Below are positions 16,942-26,718 of a stretch of DNA of 64,000 nucleotides, one piece after another. Source of the DNA: Schinkia azotoformans LMG 9581 (GTDB taxonomy: Bacteria; Bacillota; Bacilli; Bacillales; Bacillaceae_J); contig NZ_AJLR01000045.1 of the NCBI RefSeq assembly GCF_000307855.1, positions 1 through 64,000 of the forward strand, given 5' to 3'. The position numbers and the translations under genes were made by a program. The notes under the pieces are model-generated. The model was given only the letters and a program-made list of their open reading frames with translations. It did not search any database and had not been told where the DNA came from. The number at the start of each line of letters is the position of its first letter. The first letter of the stretch is position 1.

Positions 16942-18564
16942 ATGAGAATTAATCACAACATTGCAGCGTTGAACACGTATCGTCAGTTGAATACCGCATC
17001 AACAGGTCAAACTAAATCAATGGAGAAATTATCTTCAGGTCTTCGTATTAACAAAGCTGGGGACGATGCAGCGGGTCTTGCAATCTCCGAAAAAATGCGT
17101 GCACAAGTACGTGGTTTAGATCAAGCATCTGCAAATGCTCAAGACGGTATTTCAATGATTCAAACAGCTGAAGGTGCTTTGAATGAAACGCATTCAATCC
17201 TTCAACGTGTACGTGAACTTGCCGACCAATCTGCAAATGGCACGAACACTGCTGAGGATCGTAAAGCAATTCAAGATGAAGTAACTCAATTAAAACAAGA
17301 GATTGACCGTATCGGTAATACTACAGAATTTAATACACAGAAGTTGTTGAATGGTAACTTGAAATCTGCTGGTGGTGCATCAGTTGGACAAAATACAACG
17401 ACTGGTTCTACTGTTGGTAAATTAGCAGCTGGAACCCTTACAGTCTCCGGATCCCATACACTATCATCGTCTGCATTCTCAACGTCTTTTGTAGCTGAAA
17501 CTCTTAAAATTGATGGCACTGAAATTACTGTAAATTGGCAGAACTTAAGTACAGATGAGCAAAATATTATTAAAAACGGCGCTAGCAGTGATGCCACTTC
17601 TCAACAAAAAGCGCTTGATTTAATGGTAAGTAAAATTAACGAGGCCATTGATCAATCTGGCACCGGAGTTGCCCATGTAAGTGGTTATCTAAGTGGGGGT
17701 GCTATTACACTAACTAGTGGATCCGAAGGAACGAATTCTAAAATTGAAGCAGGTAGTGCGGGTGTATTAAATCAAGCTCTTGGTGGAGCAGGGACATCAA
17801 CTGCTGGAACAAATAAATATAATGGAACAACTATTGCAAGTGCAACTTCTAGTTTTATTGCAGATATTAATGGTGTAACGATGGAGGTTACACTCACTGG
17901 CGCAGGAATCGCAAATGGTTCTGACATGTCAACTGCGGCCGATTTATTACAAACAGCTATTAATAATGCGATTTCTAATGCAAACAATACCGCAGGAGCT
18001 ACTTCAAATGCGAATCCTGGTTTTATTGCTGACGTCAAAGTAAATGTTACAAAAGATGGTCGGTTTGAAATTGTTAGTGAAACAGGTCCAGTTAAGTTAT
18101 CTGATAAAGTTGGAGAAACTACAGTCAAGGACCTAGGCTTATCTTCAGCACAAACTGATGCATCAGGTAATGGGGGAATGACCTTCCAAATTGGTGCAAA
18201 TAAAGGCCAAACTATTACATTTGGTATTAATGATATGCGTTCTGCAGCTCTAGGAATTGCAGGTGTTGATGTTTCTACACAAGCTGGAGCTTCAAATGCT
18301 CTTGAAAGCTTGGATAAAGCTATTAAGAACGTATCTTCCGAACGTAGTAAACTTGGTGCTATACAAAACCGCTTAGAACATACAATCAATAACTTGAGTA
18401 CGTCTTCTGAAAACCTAACAGCTGCGGAATCTCGTATCCGTGACGTAGATATGGCGAAAGAGATGATGGCTCAAACAAAGAATTCAATTCTTTCTCAAGC
18501 TGCTCAAGCTATGTTGGCTCAGGCAAACCAACAACCACAAGGTGTTCTTCAATTATTACGTTAA
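16942..18564 (+). CDS. hag: Main flagellin (Hag)
   Basis: This 540-residue flagellin has D0/D1 helices at 1-145 ([37 protein letters not shown]) and over the last ~130 residues, ending ANQQPQGVLQLLR. The middle is a ~270-residue Ser/Thr/Ala/Gly-rich variable region, a plausible surface for O-linked pseudaminic acid. I chose the ATG at 16942 after AAGGAGGAA; a longer frame from 16879 starts inside the leader hairpin with no ribosome binding site. The gene has its own SigD promoter, CsrA-type leader and terminator, and it directly follows fliW-csrA as in B. subtilis. It is larger than the B. subtilis Hag I remember (about 300 residues). Confidence 0.96.
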   Translation: MRINHNIAALNTYRQLNTASTGQTKSMEKLSSGLRINKAGDDAAGLAISEKMRAQVRGLDQASANAQDGISMIQTAEGALNETHSILQRVRELADQSANGTNTAEDRKAIQDEVTQLKQEIDRIGNTTEFNTQKLLNGNLKSAGGASVGQNTTTGSTVGKLAAGTLTVSGSHTLSSSAFSTSFVAETLKIDGTEITVNWQNLSTDEQNIIKNGASSDATSQQKALDLMVSKINEAIDQSGTGVAHVSGYLSGGAITLTSGSEGTNSKIEAGSAGVLNQALGGAGTSTAGTNKYNGTTIASATSSFIADINGVTMEVTLTGAGIANGSDMSTAADLLQTAINNAISNANNTAGATSNANPGFIADVKVNVTKDGRFEIVSETGPVKLSDKVGETTVKDLGLSSAQTDASGNGGMTFQIGANKGQTITFGINDMRSAALGIAGVDVSTQAGASNALESLDKAIKNVSSERSKLGAIQNRLEHTINNLSTSSENLTAAESRIRDVDMAKEMMAQTKNSILSQAAQAMLAQANQQPQGVLQLLR

Positions 18565-18577
18565 TGATAAAAGGAAG

Positions 18578-18607
18578 AGGATCGGGGAATTTCCTCGATC
18601 CTTTTTT
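18578..18607 (+). terminator. Terminator after hag
   Basis: AGGATCG (18578-18584) and CGATCCT (18596-18602) form the stem base with an inner GGAA/TTCC pairing, followed by TTTTT. Confidence 0.8.
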
Positions 18608-18662
18608 AATAAAATATATTTCCCTTAAAATTCAGGTAAAATAATGTTTGGAAGGTGAAGGT

Positions 18663-20477
18663 ATGCTAATTGATAAAAACATAGAAATTCTACAACAAAA
18701 TGAAATGCATTGGATTGGAAACTTAACTCCTTCATCTATTACGCATGAATTTATTTCTTCAGAGGATTCAAGAGCTGAATATTTTAAAGATAAGTACGGT
18801 AAAGTATATAGAACAGAGGATTTATACGATAAAACATACAATATTACCCCATTAAAAAAAGAAATTATCTTTGTAATCGGGATTAATTCGATTAATGAAC
18901 TGAAAGAATTATATAAAAGAATTAATAAGGATTCGTTTTTAGTTGTCATAGAACCAAATTTATCTTTTTTAAACTATGTTTTATATTATAAAAACCTAGA
19001 TCTATTCCAAAATAAAAATGTTATATTATTTTCTGATAATATCGAACGGTTGAATGATTTTATTCGAGGTTTCTTTTCGAATTATGGGTTACTTGGATTA
19101 GCAAAAAATATTAACTTTTATCAAACGGATTATTATCGGAAATATGATATGGAGATAACGAAGCAGTGCTTACAAATCATTCGAGAGGTAGTCAGAAATC
19201 TTATTTTATCAGTAGGAAATAGCATAGAAGATGGTTTGGATGGACTAAAAAATAATCTTGAAAATTTAAAATGGCTCGAAAAGTCAAAGGATGTTTCTCA
19301 ATTAAAAAATAGATATAAAGATAAACCAGCTATTGTTGTTTCGGCTGGTCCATCCTTAAATAAGAATATTAAGGAACTTAAAAGGGCAAAAAATAAAGCA
19401 GTTATTATTGCAGTTGATACGATAGTTAACAAGTTATTAATAGAGGATATTGTTCCTGATTTTGTATGTTCAGTTGAACGGGTTCCAGAAGTATATGAAT
19501 ACTTTTATAAGGATAAAAATATTCCTAAGGAAGTAACTCTTGTAGGCCCTCCACTCTTAGATACCCGAATTTTTTCGGAGTTTCAAGGGGAAATAATATT
19601 ACCAATGAGAAAAGGAGTGGCAGAGTATAATTGGTTAAAACAATTATTAGTACTAAACGATGATAGCTTTATCGAAATGGGGTCTTCTTGTGCTCATGTT
19701 GCTTTCGGATTAGCCATGCATATAGGAGCATCACCGATAATTCTTGTAGGGCAAGATCTAGCATATGGCTCTAAAGAGGGAGAATCTCACGCATCAGGAA
19801 CAATATATGAAAGTAAAGTTCAAGATCAAAAAGCTGAGTCTTTAATCCAAGATTATAAAATAGAAGGTTACTATGGAGGATTAGTAAGTACAACTTATAT
19901 ATGGGGATATTTTAAACAGTGGTTTGAAGCGCAAATTAGTAATCAACAACTATTTGTTATCAATGCAACTGAAGGAGGAGCTAAAATTAGCTTTACCGTT
20001 CAAAAGCCCTTGAAAGAAACAATAGATACGTATTGTTTGGAAGAGATTGATTCAGTCGAAAGAATGGTTAAGACCATCAATACATACGGTATAAATATTG
20101 GAGATATGAAGGATGCTCTTTATAAAGAATTAGATTACTTTTCTACATTTAAAGAAAAATGTACAGATCAGCTTAAAAGTATTAAGGAATTAAAAATTAA
20201 TTATTCAAGTTCACAAAAGAAGTTAACGAAGGCTATTAAAGAGCTACAAAAATCAAATTATATAATGAATGAGATTATACGACATGATTTATTAAGGCAT
20301 AACCTGCAATCTATTGTTGTAAAATTCCTTTGGGATATAAATGGAGTTGAACAAGTAATTAATGCCAAAAATATACTTAAGAATAAAGAGATTCAAATAA
20401 AGATGTTAATTCCTACTATTGTTTGCGTTGAACAAATAGAAGATTATATAAATGATGTACTAAAAAATTATATTTAA
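18663..20477 (+). CDS. Maf-type motility accessory factor, flagellin nonulosonic acid transferase
   Basis: This 604-residue cytoplasmic protein starts at the ATG at 18663 after GGAAGGTGAAGG. The central domain carries the DUF115/MptE-like signature KPAIVVSAGPSLNKNIKELK at ~222-241, and downstream SCAHVAFGLAMHIGASPIIL and GQDLAYG. Maf proteins in Campylobacter, Aeromonas and Clostridia transfer pseudaminic or legionaminic acid to Ser/Thr of flagellin before export. Its position directly after hag and before a Pse pathway fits that role. The gene looks more AT-rich than hag or fliW, suggesting acquisition. Substrate choice (pseudaminic rather than legionaminic acid) is inferred from the neighbours. 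Confidence 0.88.
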   Translation: MLIDKNIEILQQNEMHWIGNLTPSSITHEFISSEDSRAEYFKDKYGKVYRTEDLYDKTYNITPLKKEIIFVIGINSINELKELYKRINKDSFLVVIEPNLSFLNYVLYYKNLDLFQNKNVILFSDNIERLNDFIRGFFSNYGLLGLAKNINFYQTDYYRKYDMEITKQCLQIIREVVRNLILSVGNSIEDGLDGLKNNLENLKWLEKSKDVSQLKNRYKDKPAIVVSAGPSLNKNIKELKRAKNKAVIIAVDTIVNKLLIEDIVPDFVCSVERVPEVYEYFYKDKNIPKEVTLVGPPLLDTRIFSEFQGEIILPMRKGVAEYNWLKQLLVLNDDSFIEMGSSCAHVAFGLAMHIGASPIILVGQDLAYGSKEGESHASGTIYESKVQDQKAESLIQDYKIEGYYGGLVSTTYIWGYFKQWFEAQISNQQLFVINATEGGAKISFTVQKPLKETIDTYCLEEIDSVERMVKTINTYGINIGDMKDALYKELDYFSTFKEKCTDQLKSIKELKINYSSSQKKLTKAIKELQKSNYIMNEIIRHDLLRHNLQSIVVKFLWDINGVEQVINAKNILKNKEIQIKMLIPTIVCVEQIEDYINDVLKNYI

Positions 20478-20597
20478 TAGAAAATATGATTTTATTTATA
20501 ACGTTCTCAGGGTTAATTTCGTAAATTTTAACTATAATAATATAGTTTTTTAATTTATTGCAAAGCCCGATAAATTTTGGAAAATAACCAAGTATAA

Positions 20598-21617
<1,020 letters not shown>

Positions 21618-21633
21618 ATAGAGGCGAATAGAG

Positions 21634-22812
21634 ATGGGGAATTTCAAACCAGTCAGGGATTCCTATTTACCGTATGGTAGACAATGGATTGATGAAGAGG
21701 ATATTGAGTCGGTTATTAGGGTACTACGTGGTGATTATTTAACTACTGGACCTTATGTTTCTGAATTTGAAACTGCCGTTGCAAATTACGTTGGAGCAAA
21801 ATATGCAGTATCTTTTTCAAACGGAACTGCTGCACTGCATGGTGCTTGTTTTGCCGCAGGAATAGGTGATGGAGATGAAGTTATTACAACGCCTATGACA
21901 TTTGTAGCAAGTGCAAATTGTATCCTCTACCAACGGGGAAAGCCAGTATTTGCAGACATCGATAATAAAACATACAATATTGACCCAGTTGAAATAGAAA
22001 GGAAAATAACAAGTAGAACAAAAGCGATTATACCAGTAGATTTTACTGGACAACCCGTTGCGCTAGATGAAATTATTTCTATTGCTAAAAAACATAATTT
22101 AGCTGTAATAGAGGATGCAGCACATGCATTAGGTGCAACGTATAAGGGTAAAAGAATCGGGTCTATTAGTGATATGACCATGTTCAGCTTCCATCCAGTT
22201 AAACATATAACAACAGGTGAGGGTGGGGTCATTACAACTAATAACAAAGATTATTATGAAAAGCTTCTCCAGTTTCGTAGCCACGGGATAACAAGGGATA
22301 AAATTAAATTAAATGATATTGAACAAGGACCTTGGTATTATGAAATGCAATTTTTAGGCTATAATTATCGAATGACAGATATTCAAGCATCTCTTGGTAT
22401 TAGTCAATTGAAGAAGATTGATAAGTTTGTTAATTTTAGGAAAAAATATGTATCAATATATAATGAGGCATTTAAAGATATGGATGAAATAAAAATTCCA
22501 TATCAAAATAAAGAAGGATCATCAAGTTGGCACCTATATATCATTCGGCTAGACTTGGAAAAATTAAAAGAAAGTAGAAAAGAAATTTTTGAATCATTAC
22601 AAAAGCGGAATATCGGAGTTAATGTGCATTATATTCCCGTCTATTTTCATCCATATTATATGAAATGTGGTTATCAAAGAGGGGTATGTCCAAATGCGGA
22701 AAAATTGTATGAGGAAATTATTACATTACCACTTTTTCCTGCAATGACAGAAGATGATGTGAATGATGTTATATCGGCAGTAAATGAGGTCTTAATTTAT
22801 AATCGGAAGTAG
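21634..22812 (+). CDS. pseC: PseC, UDP-4-keto-6-deoxy-GlcNAc aminotransferase
   Basis: This 392-residue PLP enzyme of the DegT/DnrJ/EryC1 family is expected to aminate the PseB product at C4. The lysine that binds PLP lies at ~190 in FSFHPVKHITTGEGG. VSFSNGTAALHGACFAAGIG, then TPMTFVASANC, and the GYNYRMTDIQASLGISQL segment match the family. The N-terminus YLPYGRQWIDEEDIESVIRV is characteristic of PseC. It is close-spaced to pseB with a modest ribosome binding site (GAGGCG). Length is normal. Confidence 0.95.
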   Translation: MGNFKPVRDSYLPYGRQWIDEEDIESVIRVLRGDYLTTGPYVSEFETAVANYVGAKYAVSFSNGTAALHGACFAAGIGDGDEVITTPMTFVASANCILYQRGKPVFADIDNKTYNIDPVEIERKITSRTKAIIPVDFTGQPVALDEIISIAKKHNLAVIEDAAHALGATYKGKRIGSISDMTMFSFHPVKHITTGEGGVITTNNKDYYEKLLQFRSHGITRDKIKLNDIEQGPWYYEMQFLGYNYRMTDIQASLGISQLKKIDKFVNFRKKYVSIYNEAFKDMDEIKIPYQNKEGSSSWHLYIIRLDLEKLKESRKEIFESLQKRNIGVNVHYIPVYFHPYYMKCGYQRGVCPNAEKLYEEIITLPLFPAMTEDDVNDVISAVNEVLIYNRK

Positions 22813-23125
22813 AGCAAATTAATGAAAGTTCATTTGTTTAGGGTTAAATAATTCTGTTTTTATCAAGTTAAAAAAATGGGTTATTAATATTATATGGAGT
22901 TTATGTTAAGACAAGGTCTTACTTAGTATAAAAAGCATAACAAGTTAGTTATTCCAATCTAAATCGTAATATAAGAAGAATCTCCTGAATGAAGATAACT
23001 TCACAAACCACTTATTTTGGCTCAGACCAATGAGTTGGGAGCATAACCCATTTATCGAAGTACCTTGAACATTTGGAAGAACGTCTAAATCATTAGAATT
23101 TGCTATCGATAAAAGGAAGAAGAAT
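22813..23125 (+). other. Gene-poor gap with a possible decayed coding remnant
   Basis: No intact gene lies in these ~310 bases. From about 22979 one frame reads NLLNEDNFTNHLFWLRPMSW, then EHNPFIEVP, a TGA stop at ~23066, then TFGRTSKSLEFAIDKRKKN, running in frame into the next gene's ATG. It has coding character but I cannot place it in a family. It could be the tail of a lost pathway gene. Confidence 0.3.
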
Positions 23126-23803
23126 ATGTATAAAACTTTAATTCCAATCTTTGATCTTGATGATACGTTATATTGTGAACATGATTATGTTCGATCGGGG
23201 TTTAAGTCAGTAGCTAATTTTATTACTAGCAAAAATAACACCGCAAATGCAGGGTTAATTTATAATAATTTCATTAATGTCTGGCTATCACATGGAAGAG
23301 GGAAAGTTTTTGATATTGTTTGTGAAAACCTTAGTATCCCTTTTGATATAGCAAAACTAGTTCAAGTATACAGAGAACATCAACCCAAATTAGAATTATA
23401 CGATGATGCTAAGGAAGTACTATCGTATTTTAATACTAAGAAAATACCGATGGGTTTAATCACTGATGGGAATTCGACTATGCAATGGAGAAAGATTAAA
23501 TCATTAAAATTAGATGAATTAATAGATGTTATTATAGTAACTGATGATTTAGGTTTTGAATATTGGAAACCCAATGCGGCTCCATATAAAAAGGCTGCGA
23601 AAATACTTAATGTGCCAATTGAAAAATGTGTATATATTGGAGATAACCCAAATAAAGATTTTGTAACTGCAAAGAAATTAGGAATGCACACTATCAGAAT
23701 TGTTCGTCCAGTTGGTGATCATGCGAAAACAAGACTCAATAAGACATATGAGGCCGATAAAGAAATATATTCGTTAATCGAATTGCTAGAGAACTGGAGC
23801 TGA
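23126..23803 (+). CDS. HAD family hydrolase of the glycosylation island
   Basis: This 225-residue soluble protein has the HAD motif I FDLDDTLYCE at 9-18, motif II LITDGNS near 113, and motif III/IV KPNAAPYKKAA followed by YIGDNPNKDFVTAKKLGMHT. A helical cap sits after motif I. This is the YjjG/phosphoglycolate phosphatase-like subgroup, acting on a phosphorylated small molecule or nucleotide. It has no place in the core Pse pathway, so the substrate is unknown. It is followed 7 bases later by the ATP-grasp gene, and the two may make or recycle one modification. Strong AT bias relative to pseF-pseG-pseI suggests a different origin. Confidence 0.8.
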   Translation: MYKTLIPIFDLDDTLYCEHDYVRSGFKSVANFITSKNNTANAGLIYNNFINVWLSHGRGKVFDIVCENLSIPFDIAKLVQVYREHQPKLELYDDAKEVLSYFNTKKIPMGLITDGNSTMQWRKIKSLKLDELIDVIIVTDDLGFEYWKPNAAPYKKAAKILNVPIEKCVYIGDNPNKDFVTAKKLGMHTIRIVRPVGDHAKTRLNKTYEADKEIYSLIELLENWS

Positions 23804-23810
23804 TTTTTAG

Positions 23811-24809
23811 TTGAATGTTTTGGTAACAAGTATTTCAAGGAAAATTCCTTTAATAAATGAAGTTCAAAAAGCAGGCAATAAGCTTGGTATAAATAGTTTA
23901 ATATATGGCGCAGATAGTAACAGTGAGGCAATCGGAAAATTTTTTGTCGACAATTTTTGGCATATGCCATTATTAAACGAATTAAAAATAGAAGACCTAA
24001 TAACATATTGTAAATCTAATGATATTAAAGCGATTATTCCAACTAGGGATGGAGAGTTGGTGTTTTTCTCAAAATATAGAGAATTATTGCGTGAGAATAA
24101 TATTAATGCAATGATTTCAGATGAAACTACAATTAAAAATTGTCTTGATAAGCTTGCTTATTTTTCGATTGCAAAAGAAATGGGATATCCAGTAATAAAT
24201 ACCTATGTTGATATTGAAGATCTTACTTGTGATAGTTTTGTTGTAAAAGAACGGTATGGTGCTGGAGCAAAAAAAATAGGTATAAATTTAACTAAGCAAG
24301 AAGCTATTAGACATGCTAAATATTTAAAAAAGCCTATTTTCCAGCCTTTTATAAAAGGTCAAGAATATAGTGTTGATATTTTTATTGATATGGTGGGTAA
24401 GATTAAAGGCAGTGTGGTAAGAAAAAGGGATTTAGTTCTAAATGGTGAGTCACAAATTACTACTACTATTAACTTTACACGGTTAGAGATACTTTGTGAA
24501 CAATTTGCCTCTGAATTGAAATTTTATGGACATATAATAATGCAGGTAATAGTTGATCTTGAAGGTAACATTCATTTCATTGAGTGTAACCCTAGATTTG
24601 GCGGAGCATCAACGTTAAGTATTGCAGTTGGCTTAGATAGTTTTTATTGGTTTTTGCTAGAAGTTAGAGGATTTAATTTGGATGACATATCATTTGAGAG
24701 AAGTAAAAGTGAAAAAAGGTTAATTCGTTATCCAAAAGATTGGATTTTAGAAATTGAGGAAAAAGAAAAACTTTTAAAAAATAAAAATGAAATGTTTTAC
24801 CCTAAGTAA
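23811..24809 (+). CDS. ATP-grasp (CarB-like) protein of the glycosylation island
   Basis: This 332-residue protein has a TTG start at 23811 with only a distant GGAG upstream. The N-terminal pre-ATP-grasp domain begins NVLVTSISRKIPLINEVQKA. The ATP-grasp core has VVKERYGAGAKKIGINL (nucleotide loop), FIKGQEYSVDIFID and HFIECNPRFGGAST, the acidic/Asn metal ligands. Such enzymes ligate an acid to an amine or thiol through an acylphosphate. It is paired with the HAD gene between pseC and pseF. I recall CarB-like ATP-grasp genes in other Pse/Leg clusters, but a defined reaction is not known to me. It may attach an amino acid or acyl group to the sugar. Confidence 0.75.
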   Translation: MNVLVTSISRKIPLINEVQKAGNKLGINSLIYGADSNSEAIGKFFVDNFWHMPLLNELKIEDLITYCKSNDIKAIIPTRDGELVFFSKYRELLRENNINAMISDETTIKNCLDKLAYFSIAKEMGYPVINTYVDIEDLTCDSFVVKERYGAGAKKIGINLTKQEAIRHAKYLKKPIFQPFIKGQEYSVDIFIDMVGKIKGSVVRKRDLVLNGESQITTTINFTRLEILCEQFASELKFYGHIIMQVIVDLEGNIHFIECNPRFGGASTLSIAVGLDSFYWFLLEVRGFNLDDISFERSKSEKRLIRYPKDWILEIEEKEKLLKNKNEMFYPK

Positions 24810-24883
24810 ATTTTTTATATCAGTGGTTTAAGATAATATAATAGGATAAATTATCTTTGAAATTATATAGAGGTGCACAATCC

Positions 24884-25612
24884 ATGAAAACAGTTATAAT
24901 TATCCAAGCCCGCATGGGGTCAACACGTCTTCCAGGAAAAATTATGAAGCCGCTTGGTGGAAGTGTTGTGCTGGATTTTGTTGTATCAAGATGTAAGCTG
25001 GTTGAAAATGTGGAGGAAGTGATAGTAGCTACGTCAATTCTTTCGCAAGATGATGCAGTTGAACAATGGTGTTTACAAAACAATGTTTCGTGTTTCCGTG
25101 GGTCAGAGGATGATGTTCTATCCCGATATTATGAGTGTGCACTTCAATACAAACCAGTTGATTATGTCATTCGCGTGACGGCTGACTGTCCATTTGTTGA
25201 TTACGAGCTTGCGAATGAAGTAATTGCTGAAATGAAAGAGCATCCTGCCGATATCGTACTTCTTAATGGAAGTTTGCCGCGAGGGCTGGCGGTTGAAATG
25301 ATTTCCTTTTCAGCCTTAGAATATATTTTTGAAAATGGCCATGAGCCGCGCCATCGTGAACATGTTACATATTATGCCTATGAGCATCCTCAGCAATTTA
25401 AAGCAATTTCTTTAGAAGTGCCAGAAGTGAAGAAACATCCAGAACTGCGGATTACATTGGACACTGAGGAAGACTATAAGCTCTGCCAGGCTGTTGCTGA
25501 TTATTTTCAAGGGGACAAGCTAGTGTTGTCGCAAACAGTTGTGAATTTTCTAGTAGAGCATCCGGAAATAGCGAAGCTAAATGCCCATATTCAGCAGAAG
25601 CAGGTGATTTAA
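24884..25612 (+). CDS. pseF: PseF, CMP-pseudaminic acid cytidylyltransferase
   Basis: This 242-residue protein starts at the ATG at 24884 after AGAGGTGC. The N-terminus IIQARMGSTRLPGKIMKPLG is the nucleotide-binding motif of the SpsF/PseF glycosyltransferase-like nucleotidyltransferases. VTADCPFVDYELANEVIAEM carries the metal-binding Asp, and HREHVTYYAYEH the later conserved block. It activates pseudaminic acid with CTP to CMP-Pse. Some relatives are called SpsF (spore coat polysaccharide), but the pseG and pseI neighbours decide for PseF. The gene and the next two look less AT-rich than the HAD and ATP-grasp genes. Confidence 0.9.
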   Translation: MKTVIIIQARMGSTRLPGKIMKPLGGSVVLDFVVSRCKLVENVEEVIVATSILSQDDAVEQWCLQNNVSCFRGSEDDVLSRYYECALQYKPVDYVIRVTADCPFVDYELANEVIAEMKEHPADIVLLNGSLPRGLAVEMISFSALEYIFENGHEPRHREHVTYYAYEHPQQFKAISLEVPEVKKHPELRITLDTEEDYKLCQAVADYFQGDKLVLSQTVVNFLVEHPEIAKLNAHIQQKQVI

Positions 25613-25625
25613 TTGAGGTGAATGT

Positions 25626-26684
25626 ATGCAAATTCTTATCCGAGCAGACGCCTCTACTGAAATAGGTTCCGGTCATATTATGCGTTGTTTAACTTTTGCT
25701 GATATGCTTAGGAAGGAGGGGGCAACGGTCTATTTTGTTTGTCGGGAGCTAAAAGGTCACCTTTGCGGACTTATAGAAGCAAAAGGTTATCACTGCTTAC
25801 GACTTCCACATCTTAAACAAACGTTTGATCAACAAAAAGATGCGCAGGAAACCTTGCTTTTACTAGAATTTAACGGATTGAAATTTGATATTGTAATCAT
25901 TGACCATTATCTTATTGATTCGCTATGGGAGCAAGCTGTACGAACAGCTATCCCAAATATTATGGTCATAGATGATTTAGCTAATCGAAAGCATGATTGT
26001 GATATCCTTCTTGACCAAAATTATTTTAAAAATTTTGAAATAAGATATGATGATTTAGTTCCGACGGGTTGTAACAAACTCCTTGGGCTCAAATATTTAT
26101 TGCTGCGGCCGGAATTTTATGAAGAGAATACAGTCATCGATAAAAAATGCAAACCAATTCAAGATCTTTTAATTTTTTATGGAGGCTCCGATCCAACAAA
26201 TGAAACAGTGAAAGTGTTAGAGGCACTGGATCAAATTAAACTTACTGATCTTACTATCCGTATTGTGGTCGGATTGTCTAATGCTAATCTAAAATTAATT
26301 GAAAATAGGTGCCGTGATCGGAACTTTCATTTTTATGTACAAATCGATTATCTTGCTCAATTGATGAAAAAAGCGGATTTAGCGTTAGGGGCAGGCGGTG
26401 TAACAATGTGGGAACGCTGTTACCTTGGATTACCATCAATAATAACGGTTGTCGCTGAAAATCAGAAAGCTTCAACGGAAGCAGCTGCTAAATATGGTGC
26501 GGTTTGGAATTTAGGATGGCATGAAAATGTAACAGTTTCAAATCTTGTCGATATAATAAATAACGCCATCGAAAATCCTGATGTTCTGAAGAATATGTCG
26601 ATAAAAGCAAAGCAGCTGCTGAAATCGGATGTAAAATATCGGACACATCCAGTTATTGAGGCAATCATAAACATTCTTAGATAA
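25626..26684 (+). CDS. pseG: PseG, UDP-6-deoxy-AltdiNAc hydrolase
   Basis: This 352-residue GT-B-fold hydrolase is predicted to remove UDP from UDP-2,4-diacetamido-2,4,6-trideoxy-altrose. The start QILIRADASTEIGSGHIMRC carries the catalytic His of the GSGHxxR motif (His 17 in H. pylori-type numbering by analogy). FDIVIIDHYLIDSLWE, FYGGSDPTNET and GAGGVTMWERCYLGLPSI (UDP-binding) match PseG. The protein ends in the hydrolase fold, with no fused acetyltransferase, so PseH is not supplied here. ATG follows GAGGTG, 13 bases after pseF. Confidence 0.93.
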   Translation: MQILIRADASTEIGSGHIMRCLTFADMLRKEGATVYFVCRELKGHLCGLIEAKGYHCLRLPHLKQTFDQQKDAQETLLLLEFNGLKFDIVIIDHYLIDSLWEQAVRTAIPNIMVIDDLANRKHDCDILLDQNYFKNFEIRYDDLVPTGCNKLLGLKYLLLRPEFYEENTVIDKKCKPIQDLLIFYGGSDPTNETVKVLEALDQIKLTDLTIRIVVGLSNANLKLIENRCRDRNFHFYVQIDYLAQLMKKADLALGAGGVTMWERCYLGLPSIITVVAENQKASTEAAAKYGAVWNLGWHENVTVSNLVDIINNAIENPDVLKNMSIKAKQLLKSDVKYRTHPVIEAIINILR

Positions 26685-26718
26685 TAACGTTACAACCTAC
26701 ATTAATGAGGTGATCAAA

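Noticed and set aside
17772-18389. 205-codon open frame antisense to hag
   Set aside because: Mirror frame of conserved flagellin coding sequence; no ribosome binding site and no family resemblance.
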